Assembly: GCA_015832175.1 (NCBI GenBank)
Contig: WJXW01000008.1
Span: 1,054,001-1,118,000, forward strand
Length of the DNA: 64,000 nucleotides
Source of the DNA: Paraphaeosphaeria minitans
Taxonomy: Eukaryota > Ascomycota > Dothideomycetes > Pleosporales > Didymosphaeriaceae
Direction of reading: 5' to 3'
Position numbers and translations under genes: made by a program. The notes under the pieces were generated by a model. The model made no database searches. It worked only from the letters and a program-made list of their open reading frames with translations, and was not told the origin of the DNA. The first letter of the stretch is position 1; the number at the start of each line of letters is the position of its first letter. Positions 43,739 through 55,380 of the stretch are shown piece by piece.

Positions 43739-44158
43739 TCACGAAGGATGGTCCTTTAAGAACTGATCCGTCGTCCTAATCACCCTCTCAAAAGTCTCCT
43801 TCGCTTTGTCGTACTCCCCACCGTCCAGAAGCTCATGCGCCCTCTGTATACTCCCATTCAAACCCTTAGTAAAATGATTCCACACTATCATTTTGGCGTG
43901 AAAGTCTTCGAAGCGTTCGTGCGCGGAGTCCTTTACGGCTTCTATGTCTTCTGCCCTGCCATTAGACTTTTTGCTCACGGTCCTGAAGGGGCGATCACCT
44001 GGGCGTTCCCAATTTTGATGTGTCGCTTGGTCGATTTGCTTTGCACCCTCTTGTGGCGATAAGTGCATCAGCTCTTTTGGAAAATTCGAAGGATCGAGGC
44101 TATCGACGCGGCAATGAGAGTGGGCGTTTGGCAAGGGGCTCCGCGGGCTCTGGGCCAT
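43739..44158 (-). CDS. small uncharacterised protein
   Basis: A 139-residue frame from ATG 44158 (MAQSPRSPLPNAHS). The N-terminal half is polar; the C-terminal half is helical and charged (EDIEAVKDSAHERFEDFHAK, NGSIQRAHELLDGGEYDKAK, ETFERVIRTTDQFLK), resembling a single TPR-like or helical-hairpin unit. No signal peptide or membrane segment. Family not recognised. Codon composition looks coding over the whole frame. Confidence 0.5.
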   Translation of the reverse strand: MAQSPRSPLPNAHSHCRVDSLDPSNFPKELMHLSPQEGAKQIDQATHQNWERPGDRPFRTVSKKSNGRAEDIEAVKDSAHERFEDFHAKMIVWNHFTKGLNGSIQRAHELLDGGEYDKAKETFERVIRTTDQFLKDHPS

Positions 44159-45595
44159 GGCGGGAAGGTTGGAATTCGTGGTGATGGGATGCTGAATTGT
44201 AGATCGTTCTTTGCGTGTGAAGGGGTATACGTTCCGATACAGCCTTGGTGGGGAACTTTTGTGCGTGGATAGGGTTATTCTATTTCATCGGCAGTCTAGA
44301 CAATTTCAAATGCCTTTCAAACATATTCTATTCTAGCCCGCATCATACACCGTTCGTGAACATCACGGTCTAGCGTGTGGAATGTCCTGTTATCCAACAC
44401 ACCTGAAGCCCGCTCTGGCTCCATGGCATGAGGCTCTACGGTCGCGGTCACCCGTTGTTTAATTATTATCGTAACATCATAATAGAATCTTTCAGATGTT
44501 ATTTAGCTAGTCTCGGAATCACTGTAGTTGTTTGCGGGGAAGCGTGTCGGACGATCTCCCACGATGTTGATAGGGCGACCGCGAACTCACGAGACTACTA
44601 CCGAAGGCCGAAGAAAACGTTCTTGGTAGCGTGAATGAAGCGAGCTTAAAGCGCAGATAAATATATTTGCAGCTTCGTGCAAGGCTTGACTTAACGCGCG
44701 AACACCCCAAGCACCCTCCATCAAATCGCTTCACTTTCCACAGGGATGACCAAATCACTGCTTGGGTCGCGTACGGACGAGCCGGGAGGCAAGTCTACAG
44801 TTCCCGCGGACAAAATATAATTTATTGAATGTCTTCCTTGAACGGTGCCCTGAGGTAGGCGTCGTATCCCAACTCACATGGTACCGGTCACGCCACCGCA
44901 TGAACTTCACCATCTCAACAACTTCACGCGCCATTGCATTTATCTACGTATTCCTTGATATTGTATTGTATACTCGATTCTCTAGTAAGCCTTTCCATGA
45001 TGCCATTAGTTTATGGCTGAAGTATTTCCATCGCGCACTACCGCTACACGAGTCGCCATTTAGTCCTATCACTTCTCTATTAGCGTATAATGTGCTTGGT
45101 GGCTCTCAATCTTACGATCGCCTGAGACCAAGGGTCCATGTGCTTTCTGAGTCACGGTGGAGTCGGGTCTCCAGATGCTCAGCTCACTCAGACCCTGGCT
45201 GGTGAGCGTGCGGGGACTGTGCGTTCGCCGGCTTTCGATGATCTGCGAATCTACTGCGTATCGGGCATCTCTATACGATGTTGCTTTGAGCTGTGATTAC
45301 CGCGGTAAGAAATTGCGGCATCGTGGTGCACTTGCTGTTATTACATGTACAGCGGGAGTTCCATACCTTTCCCATGAAACAAGGATTGCACATTGGAGAC
45401 TGTGATGTAGTTGTCGTTATTTCATTAGTAGTCACGTGCCACAATATTGCTTGATGTAGCTTGCTTGGTAGTACATGATGATATCATTCATGCCAGACTT
45501 TTGCGATCTCCCATCTGCCTCAGATCTACTGCACGTGAAATAGAGCCGAAACGCACGATAGGAGTCGCCCATCACCTCAAGTAACCGCCGGCGCA
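44159..45595. other. gene-free stretch
   Basis: No supported gene; short frames only. Confidence 0.5.
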
Positions 45596-45905
45596 CTACC
45601 CAGCTTCCCTGCGGCGAATGTCCCGTTCCGTTGCCGTTTCCGCCGCCAAGCCTACAAGATGACCGTACCTACCCGGCGCGAAGCCTCCTGTGTTCATCTC
45701 TGCCTTCCCTGGGATCATGGACACTTCTGGACCGACGCCCTGGCCATCTGCGAGCTCTGGCACGCCTGGGTCTGTCGACGCGAACTTCGTTGGAACGCCG
45801 TTCTTGTGTAGTTTCGCTCCGCCGGCGAATTCGGGGGTTGTGGGGGTAGGCGTGAAGGCGTCGGTTGAGGATGTTTTGTAGGTAAGGTTGGTTTTGCGCC
45901 ACCTC
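45596..45905 (-). CDS. candidate small protein or 3' exon
   Basis: A minus-strand frame without an upstream ATG reads WRKTNLTYKTSSTDAFTPTP, FAGGAKLHKNGVPTKFASTD, GQGVGPEVSMIPGKAEMNTG and GRYGHLVGLAAETATERDIR. It ends at TAG 45596-45598. The composition is clearly protein-like and more convincing than frames on the other strand. It may be the last exon of a short gene whose first exon starts near 45990 (MNVFLSAGP...), but I could not establish the join. No family recognised. Confidence 0.35.
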
Positions 45906-48310
45906 CAAAGGTAAGAGGGACCAGGTCAAATACGCAGCAGTCGCAGGGAAATAGGAACACGTGCAGGGGACCGGCAGACAAGAACACATTCATCTCTTTC
46001 AATCATCCATTCGTTCATTATTTAACCATTCATCCGAGCCCCGTTCCTGCTGTGCCGGTGTAACCGCTGCAGAATCGCTCACATCCCAGCGCGGTTAAAA
46101 GGCTACGTTGAAGCACAGAATGTGCACGGTTCGTGGATCTCGTCGACATTGTAGATGCGTGATTTAGTTTGGCGCTTTGGGGGAGGCTCGTAGGTACGGC
46201 AGATGCGACGTAATCGCAAAGCCTAGAATGGCTTGAGTACGGTAGTGCAAAACTCGCTGCGCAGGCACACTCACAGGCAAATGCAGGCCCCGATAAAGTG
46301 AGAACAGGCCTAACTCTAGGGGACAGGGGTGCACTAGCTCATAGCCCACGCTCTATACAAGCCCGGAGACTCGTTCCCTGTCTAGCCGAACGAAATGAAT
46401 ACGGCACGGGGAAATCGATGCTATAGAGCGCTGCCGAGGCAAGGCCCTTTGTGGGCAGGAAGGCGGGCGTCCCCGTCAAAGACCTGTCGAGTCGGAGTTT
46501 TCTATGATTGCGAAGATATTGATGTATGCACTAGCCTCTTTACCCGCTTAACGATTCAACCCCTGAGGAGCTATCCAGTAATTGATCATCAACATACAGT
46601 TCTATCCTCGTCACCAGTGCGTCTCTATCCCCCAGTAACCGCCGCATCAAAACGCATCATCACAGGAAGCGGGGTTCGCTCTTGAAATGATACGTGAGTT
46701 TCTTTCTTTTGAAGCCAAAGAGGTCGTAATATCGTGATGCGATGCCTTTTGATAAATGTGCGAATGTGTGCATGCCTGAAGTATAGCAACATAGCAATGA
46801 GGAACAATAATTTGTCGCTGCATTCTATGCATGCGCATATCTCATACAGTCCACAGCAATGTTACCGTCATGTTCTACGCATGCATGTTTTCTACGCGGT
46901 CCAGGTCAGTCTTCACTACTCCGTTGATCATGTGCTGACGTCTATACTCGGCGCTGGATTGCAGTTGCCCTCCGCTAGGTCTGGTCGGTTTCTTAAGCTT
47001 CATGCTCTACGAAACAACTGTCGCTGAGGGGAAGGAAGGGGAACAGCACATCGATAGGTGCACTGCCCACGTCCAACTGTCTCTTCAGCAACGACGCCCT
47101 TTCTACAATATACCTGTCAACCGCCTGGACTTTCTGATTGCTGTTATACGTAGGCTTTCCGACGGCCAACAGCAACATACATGCCCATGCGAGAACATGA
47201 GCAAGCGTGATTGCATCCATTCTAGAGAAGGGAGTTGAGAAAGTAGATTGGGTGTTTCCTTTTCGCTTTTAAGGCTTAACGAGAGTTTTGCGGGTGATGG
47301 TCTTCGCATTGTTAGAGCTGTATTGGTTCTGGGTAATGTGTGCGTGTGAAATCCGCAGTACCATACTAGACTACGGGGTGGTTTACAGCAATTCTCAATT
47401 CCCGTTCTTGACATAGATTGTATACAAGCGTTTCAGGTCTACATTGACGAAAGCTCAGTTGGTCTCGGGGCAGCGCGTCGAGCGAGAGGGTGATGTTCCT
47501 CGTAGCCAGCACTCAAGAGACGCAGCCGGCATTTACAGAGACCTGAAAAGCACCTCAATTTTCAGCGCAGACGAGCAGGCGTAGTGGCACTTCTGTATCA
47601 ACTTAATGCGTACGACTGGATCTCGATCCCATGCGTGAAAGCAGCGATGGAAAGCGGTTGGCTTTTCTATATAGGGGTCTACCTGAAAACTGGTGCATCG
47701 CTGGGAGGATGGAGTCATGCGGAGCACTTTACACAGTACCAGGGAAGATACCATTGGTACCAAGACCACCTCTCTGGCTTCCTGTAATATGTATACCACA
47801 CCCCTCAGGGCCATACCCAACCATTTCAACGACTCGGAGCTTTTTCCGAAGAACGTCTGAAAGATCTTCCTTGAACCTACAGCGCAACTCCGTTGTGAGA
47901 ATGAAGCGACCAGCATGTTAGCAGCTCACCTAGCATATCGCATAATGGAGTGGTGCTTCGGATTATGTTTACGCCGAGCGTCATTTTCACTGCAATCTTT
48001 AGCGCGGACGAGGATGAGGCTTGGCTGTGCGACACCTACCAGTTGACCCCTCCAGTGATGTGCTAGATCTGAATGATAGTTACACCAAGATCACTGACTA
48101 AGCTGTTCAGCACCTCTCATGCACACCACAGCTTCACGGCATTAACGCTAGCTCGTCGCATGGGTTGCCCCCAGCAGTTTAGGAGACCGCATGAGAGATC
48201 AGGGAGACACATACCAATGCTTGCTTCTTCGGTAGATCATAACGACAATTTAAGAACCGTGAACTCAAGAAGCTACGGAATGCAATACGACACCTGCTCG
48301 CCCATAGCCT
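45906..48310. other. gene-free stretch
   Basis: No supported gene over about 2.4 kb. Frames up to about 100 codons have random composition. Confidence 0.45.
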
Positions 48311-48934
48311 TTAACGACTCGCCGTCACCGACACCAGAATGTTTTCTCCACCCTCCTTCACCGCATGCACAACCACATCCGCCCCAAACGGTCCCTCACT
48401 TCCAGCATCGTACTCGTTGTACTCCACAAAATCCTCCTTCGTCACATCCTCATCCAGCAGCGCATTCAGCGCTTGCTCCCTCGCCTGCCCCCTCTCCGCA
48501 TACGTCCCTTCAACAATCACATACCGCGCCGTCCCCGACCTATCGCTATCGTACTCCACGAGCGTTTGGACAACATGGTACAACGGCTGCATCACCCTGC
48601 CTCCATCGTCTGCTTTCAATCCCGCTAGGTTCGGCACCGTGTCGATGCCCACTTTGAAAACCTCTCCCGACGGCGCTTCGGCGTAGACTATCACGCCTTC
48701 GCCGTGTTTCCATTCCTCGGAGTCGCTCTTGACTTCGTATTGTGCGAAGAAATCTGTGTCGTAGCCTTGCTTAGGGAGCAAGGCTTTTGCTTCGGCTTTA
48801 GCGGGCGGGAGAGAGGTGAATGTCGCGGGGAGGGTAGTGGTGGAGGTTAGACCGGAAGGGTTACGGGGATCGAGGATGGTGCGTTTGACGATGTAGAGGG
48901 TAGATTCGTCGGGGACTGGGTTTTCGTTGCTCAT
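48311..48934 (-). CDS. uncharacterised acidic protein
   Basis: A 207-residue, ATG-started, intronless frame (MSNENPVPDESTLYIVKRTI). It is soluble and acidic, with alternating strands and helices: LPPAKAEAKALLPKQGYDTD, GEGVIVYAEAPSGEVFKVGI, VVQTLVEYDSDRSGTARYVI, ARYVIVEGTYAERGQAREQA, and a tail GADVVVHAVKEGGENILVSV. No signal peptide, transmembrane segment or known motif. Strong coding composition throughout and a clean start argue for a real, probably lineage-conserved gene. Function unknown. Confidence 0.7.
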   Translation of the reverse strand: MSNENPVPDESTLYIVKRTILDPRNPSGLTSTTTLPATFTSLPPAKAEAKALLPKQGYDTDFFAQYEVKSDSEEWKHGEGVIVYAEAPSGEVFKVGIDTVPNLAGLKADDGGRVMQPLYHVVQTLVEYDSDRSGTARYVIVEGTYAERGQAREQALNALLDEDVTKEDFVEYNEYDAGSEGPFGADVVVHAVKEGGENILVSVTASR

Positions 48935-49555
48935 GGTGAGTTATGAGGTTCGAGTTGGATTTGTGACAGGACTTCTGGAGATGGGTCGGTCTTTCAGATT
49001 AATAGTTGGAAGTAGTGCTGCTACGAAATGGTAGAGTCAGATTCAGTGGGAGCTGTAGGGTTAGAAGAGCATTCGAGGTTTGCGGAGAGCATCATACGAC
49101 CGAGATCGAGGTCACGCGATAAGTTCGTCAGTCCATGGCAGCGAAGCCAAGCGTCGCAGCTCCCAGAGGGAGAGTCACGCCATCAGGCTTCACAACTAAG
49201 GCTGATTACCCTCCTCCTGCGTCTGTACAGTAGTTGCTGACTTACTTGAGCATAAATTTTATTTTGTGGTGCATTGGCCATCTAAATGGGCTGGATTCTC
49301 TACTACACTACATAGAGCTCACCTGGTTGTGGGCGGGGTAAATCGTACAAAGTACAATCGGTCCGATAAGGTCACTGAAGCGTTTCTCGAAGTCAGGGAA
49401 CGAGTAGGTTTTAACGGAAGGGTCCCGATCCAACATCTAGATCGGATGAATTCAAAGTGAACACTGATGGCGATAACAATCGTTCGGTATATGTTGAACT
49501 ATCATGTTGACAAGTGTGATGGAGGGCACAAAACGCAAACAGCTCGAGTCAGGAA
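48935..49555. other. intergenic, nothing recognised
   Basis: No supported gene or repeat. Confidence 0.5.
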
Positions 49556-49616
49556 ATGATTAAAATGCATCATTCTCACTGCATACTTCTGACTTCACAG
49601 CAACAAGTGCAAGATC

Positions 49617-50095
49617 GTGATGGATCCCAGGGCCGAAATGAACATCGAAGCTCGCGCACCGTTAAGTCGCCTTGGTCTTTTCTACGGCGGAATCTGTCTC
49701 TACAAGCAGACACCGACTCCATACACTACGGCTTTGAAGACACTTTCAAGTTCCAATCCTCCAACTCCGCCAAGTCGATATCGTTCTTCGCCAACCCAGA
49801 TCTGCAAAACCCTCTTTGCGCACCCTGGTTCGACGTGGAGATCATATCCGAGCGAGCGCCGATAGACCTTATCATAGGTCCTGCGGAGGGATACCAGAGG
49901 TGCGTCAATCACAAAATGGCATACGCTTGTATCAAGCTCGAACTGGGAGAACGCGCTTGCTTATGCGGTTTTCTGTGCCCAGGGAAGGTTGCCAGAAGAT
50001 TGCGACGGGGCTTTTCTACTGTATTAGCGAGGAACCACCTGATGAGATTGATGAAGACCTTTTGTGGACATTATAGCATGACACTACAGTATTGA
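49617..50095 (+). CDS. uncharacterised, probably frameshifted or spliced gene
   Basis: One frame reads IHYGFEDTFKFQSSNSAKSI, CAPWFDVEIISERAPIDLII and GYQRCVNHKMAYACIKLELG. The next frame continues from about 49970 with MRFSVPREGCQKIATGLFYC and SEEPPDEIDEDLLWTL before a stop at about 50076. Together they look like one protein interrupted by a frame change, either a short intron I could not place or a frameshift. The start is unclear; ATG 49617 opens a different frame. Family unknown. Confidence 0.35.
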
Positions 50096-50290
50096 AAGGC
50101 GAACCTGGAGAATTTATAGTGGAACAAGCTTTCATAGGGATACAATAAGAATACCATGGCACTCTCGGACAACAAACGAAGCAGGTTGAGGAGATGTAGC
50201 GGGTCCTTGAACGATATAATCTTTCGCTTCAGAACTTCCTTCTAATTCGAAACACGAGGTGCACTAACTAACCAACTGAATGCGAAACCG

Positions 50291-51268
50291 CTAATCCCAA
50301 TTATCCCTCAGCTGACTGACCACCCTCTTTACCTCTGCTGCAGAATAATCTAGTTCCAGCTTCTCACACGGTGCTAAAGAAATCGGGAGCGTGCGCTCAA
50401 TGCCCGACCTCCCAAGCACAGCGGGCGTACTCAAAGAGCAGCCATAGTCTGACAGCACATGACTAACAGGGTATACTTGTCGCCGATCCAGAAGGATGGA
50501 GGTACATATCGTGGATATGACTGAGGCTATGCCGAAGGTGATAGCGCCCTTCTCCTCCATGATGCACTCTCCCTCACGCTTACACTGCTGCACGAGCTTT
50601 TCCTTGTTGATTCCATCCGGACCTGCTAGCTCGTCGATTGGGACACCGCCAACCTCTACGAGCGACCAGGGTACGAACTGGGATCCTCCGTGCTGTCCAA
50701 CTACCATGGCGTCGATCGAGCTTGCAGCAACCCAGAGATACGTTAGCAATGCTTCTTAATCCCGAGGAAAGCATAAATGACTTACTCCAATCTGTTCGGC
50801 CAGCATCCCTCGGAGTCGAATGGAATCCAAGAACGTCCCTGTGCCGATCACCTGGGCAGGCGGAAGCCCGGAGATCTCCTGGGCTAGACTCGTCAATATA
50901 TCGACTGGGTGCGTCAATACAATCAAGATCGCATCCTTTTTGAATGGCCTCATTGCCCCGATGATGCTGCGCAGCGTTGCCGTGCTCCGATACAGGTGGT
51001 TCAAGGTGGTCTCTCCAATTACCCTTTTGGCTGCGGCCGCGATGACGATGATGTCAGCTTGAGAAGCTTCCCGATATGTTACAGCTTGAACGTGGGCCCC
51101 ATTTTGTTCTTTGAAAGACGAGTTGTTGAGGTCCTTGACTTGGCCGTCTCGATGGGTATGTCGCTTATCGACGAGGAGTAAGTTCGTGCAGACGTTGTGG
51201 AGGATCATTGCATAAGCCGCTGTGCCTCCCACCTCTCCAACGCCTACGATTGCCACTGTTGAAGTCAT
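50291..51268 (-). CDS. L-lactate/malate dehydrogenase family protein
   Basis: Exon 1 (51268-50787) has the NAD-binding loop VGVGEVGG, the DKRHTHRDGQVKDL segment, LTHPVDILTSLAQEISG and the substrate-arginine motif GTFLDSIRLR. Exon 2 (50721-50291) has the catalytic-histidine region SIDAMVVGQHGGSQFVPWS, where the usual GEHGDS has become GQHGGS, then IMEEKGAITFGIASVISTI and the C-terminal helices. About 307 residues, a normal length. A consensus intron (50786-50722: GTAAGT, GCTAAC branch, GCAAG) separates them, but the join is off by one base, so either splicing differs from consensus or the gene has a frameshift. It is divergent from a PEP synthase gene, so a lactate-to-pyruvate role is the likeliest inference. 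Confidence 0.75.
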
Positions 51269-51960
51269 GGATGATATCTTGCCTGGTGAGATAGCTGATG
51301 TTCTGAGACAGATCGTCCCGCCTCGCGATGCCTTGTATATGGTACATTGAGGCGAGCACGCATCCAGTCACGACGGAATCACAAGAGTAACTTGAACCCT
51401 GATTAGTCTAAATACGTTAGCCAGAAGTCTGTGATGCCATAGCGTGTTATAGAAGTGGTGTGATCTGACGGGCGTTATCCATGTGATTCCACTGAACGCC
51501 GCACAGGGAATATATCTAGTCTTGCATAGCGCAAAACAATATGTTCAAAGCATGTTACTCAAACGTGTGGCAGAATCAGATGTTAGACAATAGCCGGTCT
51601 TCCGAAAGGTTGACCTAAAGTCTTTAGACCCTGAGTGGTCTAGACGCGCTAGCTGGATCACATCGTGGCGCCACAGCACGTTGCAATTTTTGGCATGGTA
51701 TGATAACTGGTCCAATTTCTATACAAAAAACAAGTGATCCTGTATCACCCCACGATGTAGTGTCAGTCGAGTGTGGTACGATGGAGCGTTCACGTCGTAG
51801 AAATGCCTAATCTGGCTCGAGGATTATGATCTCTGTTCTAGAATCTTCATCGTACAAAGGCAGCTCAGCTCATACCCAAACAATCCAAAAACCGGCTGAA
51901 CATTGAATTCAACACCCCGAGCCCGTCTGTCTCTTGCTTCTTCACCGCATATTTGATACG
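51269..51960. promoter_or_regulatory. shared divergent intergenic region
   Basis: The 0.7 kb between the dehydrogenase-like gene and the PEP synthase gene contains no gene and should hold both promoters; no specific operator is recognised. Confidence 0.4.
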
Positions 51961-54396
51961 ATGCCAAGCGGCGAAACTCCCACAAAACCATCGACCGATA
52001 GTACTCTTTTGGTCCGGAACTTCGCCGATGTGAATCGCAGCGATGTAGGCGTCGTTGGTGGCAAGAATGCTTCTCTTGGCGAGATGATTGGTGCCTTGAA
52101 GACCGAGGGAATGACCGTCCCGCCCGGCTTTGCGACTACAGCCCAATGCTACTGGAACTTCGTCACCTTCAATAGAGTCCAGGAGAAACTGGAAAATCTG
52201 ATCCTGGATTGGCAGTCGGAAAAGACAAGTCTCGCAGAGACTGGCAAATCTGCTCGAGACTTGTTCCTTAGGGGAGATTGGCCGACTGAAGTGAAGCACG
52301 CTATTCTTGCTGCCTACCGTCGACTTTCAGTGACAGCTGGAGTCGATGATCTTGCTGTTGCAGTACGCTCCAGTGCTACAGCAGAAGATCTCCCAGACTC
52401 GAGCTTTGCTGGCCAGCAAGAGACGTTCTTGAACGTCTCAGGTGAGCTGGGCTTGCTGAGCGCTTGTCGAAGATGCTATGCTTCATTGTTCACGGACAGA
52501 GCGATATCTTACCGACAAACAAGAGGGTTCGACCACATGAAAGTTGCCCTGTCTGTCGGCGTCCAGCAGATGGTTCGATCTGATCTTAGTGGTTCCGGCG
52601 TTATGTTTTCCATTGACACCGAGAGCGGTTGGGACAAGATCGTTCTGATCAATGCGGCTTGGGGTCTCGGCGAGAACATCGTCCAAGGTGCTGTCAATCC
52701 GGACGAGTACCAAGTCTTCAAGCCGTTTCTCTACCGGGCTGGCGTGGCTCCCATCATCGAGAAAACACTTGGGGCGAAGGAAAAGAAGTTGATTTACAGC
52801 AAGGGTGATTCTTGCACCAGGAATGTCCCGACATCGAAAGCGGAACGATCACTTCTCGTGCTCGAAGACTTCGAGATCCTGCAGCTTGCTCGCTGGGCAT
52901 GTACGATCGAACGTCACTACGGCTGTCCGATGGACATCGAATGGGCCAAGGACGGTATCACTAATCAGCTCTTCGTCGTCCAAGCTCGACCCGAGACTGT
53001 ACACTCCGCTCGGAAAGTAGGGACGTTTGAGGAATATTCGATCACCGCCAAAGGCAAGACGCTGGCCACGGGTTCCTCTGTCGGGGATGCAGCCGTAGCA
53101 GGACGTGTGTGTATGATCGAGTCTCCCAAAGATATTGGCTCTTTCATCGAAGGATCGATCCTGGTGACCGAAACCACAGATCCTGACTGGGTACCTATCA
53201 TGGCAAAAGCAAGAGCTATCGTGACTGACCATGGAGGCCGGACATCGCACGCTGCTATCGTCAGTAGAGAACTTGGGATCACCGCAATAGTGGGCGCGGC
53301 AAATGCCACGTATGTCTTGCACAGTTGCCAAGACATTACCGTTTCCTGTGCAGAGGGTGAGACAGGCTATGTCTACGATGGCATAGCCAACATAGTTTCG
53401 AAAAGCATCGACGTGTCCAAGCTTTCTTGTACGAGTACAAAGGTCATGCTGAACTTAGCGGACCCAAGTGCAGCAAGTCGCTGGTGGCAGTTGCCGTGCG
53501 ATGGCATCGGTTTGGCGCGAATGGAGTTCGTGGTCAGCAACCACATTCGCATCCATCCGATGGCGCTCGTGCATCATGATCTAATCACAGACGAATCTGT
53601 CATGCGAAAAATCAACAAGATCACCGTGGGCTACAAAGACAAATCGCAGTACTTCGTGGATAGACTAGCACTCGGACTCGCCCGACTGTGTGCCTTGGCC
53701 TATCCGAAGCCAGCAATCATCCGACTATCCGACTTCAAAACCAACGAATATGCGAACCTTATTGGTGGTGCTCAATTTGAGCCTAAGGAGGAGAATCCAA
53801 TGATTGGCTGGCGTGGGGCTTCCCGGTACTACTCGGAATACAAGGATGGCTTTGCTCTAGAGTGTAAGGCTATTCAGCGACTGCGAGAGGAGATAGGGTT
53901 CAAGAACGCTGTGATTATGGTTCCCTTCTGTCGTACCGTTGACGAAGCCGTCAAGGTGCAGGACGAGATGGCAAAGTACGGGCTAAAACGGGGCGAGGAT
54001 GGCCTGCAGATCTATGTCATGTGTGAGATTCCATCTAACGTAATCCTGGCACATGAATTTGCAAAGTATTTCGATGGTTTCTCGATCGGATCCAATGACC
54101 TCACACAACTTACGTTAGGTATCGACCGGGACTCAGGGGAGCTCGCATCAATGTTCTCGGAACAGGATAGGGCAGTCAAGTGGATGATTGCAAAGGCTAT
54201 ATTGAGGGCACACAAAGCTGAACGCAAAATTGGACTGTGCGGAGAGGCGCCCAGCAATGATCCGACGTTTGCAGCCTTCCTTGTGGAATGTGGGATTGAC
54301 TCCGTTTCCGTCAGTCCTAGTAGCTTCCTCGCGGTGAAGCGTAACGTTGCAAAAGCGGAAGAGCAAAGTGAGCAAGCCTTCGCAATAGTTGCTTAG
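51961..54396 (+). CDS. phosphoenolpyruvate synthase (pyruvate, water dikinase), bacterial type
   Basis: An intronless 811-residue frame from ATG 51961 (MPSGETPTKPSTDST); an upstream ATG at 51934 is possible. Collinear with bacterial PpsA (about 790 residues). The N-terminal ATP-grasp-like domain has GGKNASLGEM, VPPGFATTA, AVRSSATAEDLPDSSFAGQQ, SGVMFSIDTESG and DIEWAKDG. The swivelling phosphohistidine domain has the catalytic His in GGRTSHAAIVSRELG. The C-terminal PEP-binding barrel has GIGLARMEFV, RLSDFKTNEYANLIGG, ENPMIGWRG and IGSNDLTQLTLGIDRDSG; the usual CGQAPSD is CGEAPSNDP here. It converts pyruvate, ATP and water to PEP, AMP and phosphate. The enzyme is uncommon in fungi; absence of introns and close match to bacterial PpsA suggest horizontal transfer. 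Confidence 0.92.
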   Translation: MPSGETPTKPSTDSTLLVRNFADVNRSDVGVVGGKNASLGEMIGALKTEGMTVPPGFATTAQCYWNFVTFNRVQEKLENLILDWQSEKTSLAETGKSARDLFLRGDWPTEVKHAILAAYRRLSVTAGVDDLAVAVRSSATAEDLPDSSFAGQQETFLNVSGELGLLSACRRCYASLFTDRAISYRQTRGFDHMKVALSVGVQQMVRSDLSGSGVMFSIDTESGWDKIVLINAAWGLGENIVQGAVNPDEYQVFKPFLYRAGVAPIIEKTLGAKEKKLIYSKGDSCTRNVPTSKAERSLLVLEDFEILQLARWACTIERHYGCPMDIEWAKDGITNQLFVVQARPETVHSARKVGTFEEYSITAKGKTLATGSSVGDAAVAGRVCMIESPKDIGSFIEGSILVTETTDPDWVPIMAKARAIVTDHGGRTSHAAIVSRELGITAIVGAANATYVLHSCQDITVSCAEGETGYVYDGIANIVSKSIDVSKLSCTSTKVMLNLADPSAASRWWQLPCDGIGLARMEFVVSNHIRIHPMALVHHDLITDESVMRKINKITVGYKDKSQYFVDRLALGLARLCALAYPKPAIIRLSDFKTNEYANLIGGAQFEPKEENPMIGWRGASRYYSEYKDGFALECKAIQRLREEIGFKNAVIMVPFCRTVDEAVKVQDEMAKYGLKRGEDGLQIYVMCEIPSNVILAHEFAKYFDGFSIGSNDLTQLTLGIDRDSGELASMFSEQDRAVKWMIAKAILRAHKAERKIGLCGEAPSNDPTFAAFLVECGIDSVSVSPSSFLAVKRNVAKAEEQSEQAFAIVA

Positions 54397-54399
54397 ACA

Positions 54400-55370
54400 T
54401 AAGTCAGATTGGAATATAATTATACTAAGTAGTTCGATAGGTGTCTCCGAGCATATCATTTACATTTAACAGTGGTGAGATTTGTGATATAATTTAAATC
54501 TAAAATACATAAACATAATCTAGGTATTCGTAACGCGAGCGACAGCTTAGGATACTTTCCCTGGCTGTACCCTAGCAAATATTATACATTAATATCTTTA
54601 TCGTTTATAAACGTTTTAGGATCCGAGACTCTAACGATGGCTTACCGCCGGTTTTGTACTTAGGAGGGCGCGTAGCAGGGATCTAATATAGGTTATACGC
54701 TAACTACGCCCTAAATAAAGGAATTATGTAATTACTTCCTACAGAGCATAAGGTGCTCTCTACAGAGCGCTCCCTATAGAGTAGGATTCCTTTAGTATAT
54801 AGGAACGTGAGAATAGAGGCTCTCTATACTTATATTTAACCTATTTATTAATCTATTGTTTAGATTACCCTTAGGCTATATTATTAAATTATTACACTTT
54901 ATAAGATACTATTATATTAATAAAACCCCTCTACCTTTATAAGTACTCCTGCCTAAGAACTAACTTTAACCTTTTAGAACTAGCTACCCTTTTAGATTTA
55001 ACATTTTAAAGACCCTTAATATAAGTACTATATAAACTTCTACTTCTTTAACTGCTTTAGCCACTGCTAATAGGATTACACTAATTAGTAATACCTATAA
55101 TAACATAGTAAAACCTAACTTATATAATAGTAACTATATTAAGACTAATAGATATGTCAAATAACAGAAGCCCTGTTCCCGTAACCAAAGCGAGGTGGCT
55201 GGCTCCCGAGGTGGGACAAGGAGCCTGCCGATGGGAGCAAGGGAGAACACAAGAACATAAAAACTCCTAAGACGCACGACGCGAAAACACAGAAACAATC
55301 AATCAATTTCATCAAATCCATTATTCAAAATTCATCAGAATTCGCACAATACGTGAGATCTGACACCATC
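54400..55370. repeat. AT-rich, RIP-like decayed island
   Basis: From about 54480 to 55150 the sequence is strongly AT-rich and TA-dense (AATATTATACATTAATATC, TTATATTTAACCTATTTATT) with almost no open frames. It contrasts sharply with the PEP synthase gene beside it, as expected for an old transposon mutated by RIP. Confidence 0.7.
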
Positions 55371-55380
55371 AATAACCGGA

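Noticed and set aside
46395..47414. Several 60-100-codon frames on both strands
   Set aside because: All overlap one another with random composition and no conserved motif.
48073..48657. 194-codon plus-strand frame opposite the acidic protein gene
   Set aside because: Pro/His/Ser-rich shadow frame; the minus-strand gene has clear coding composition and an ATG start.
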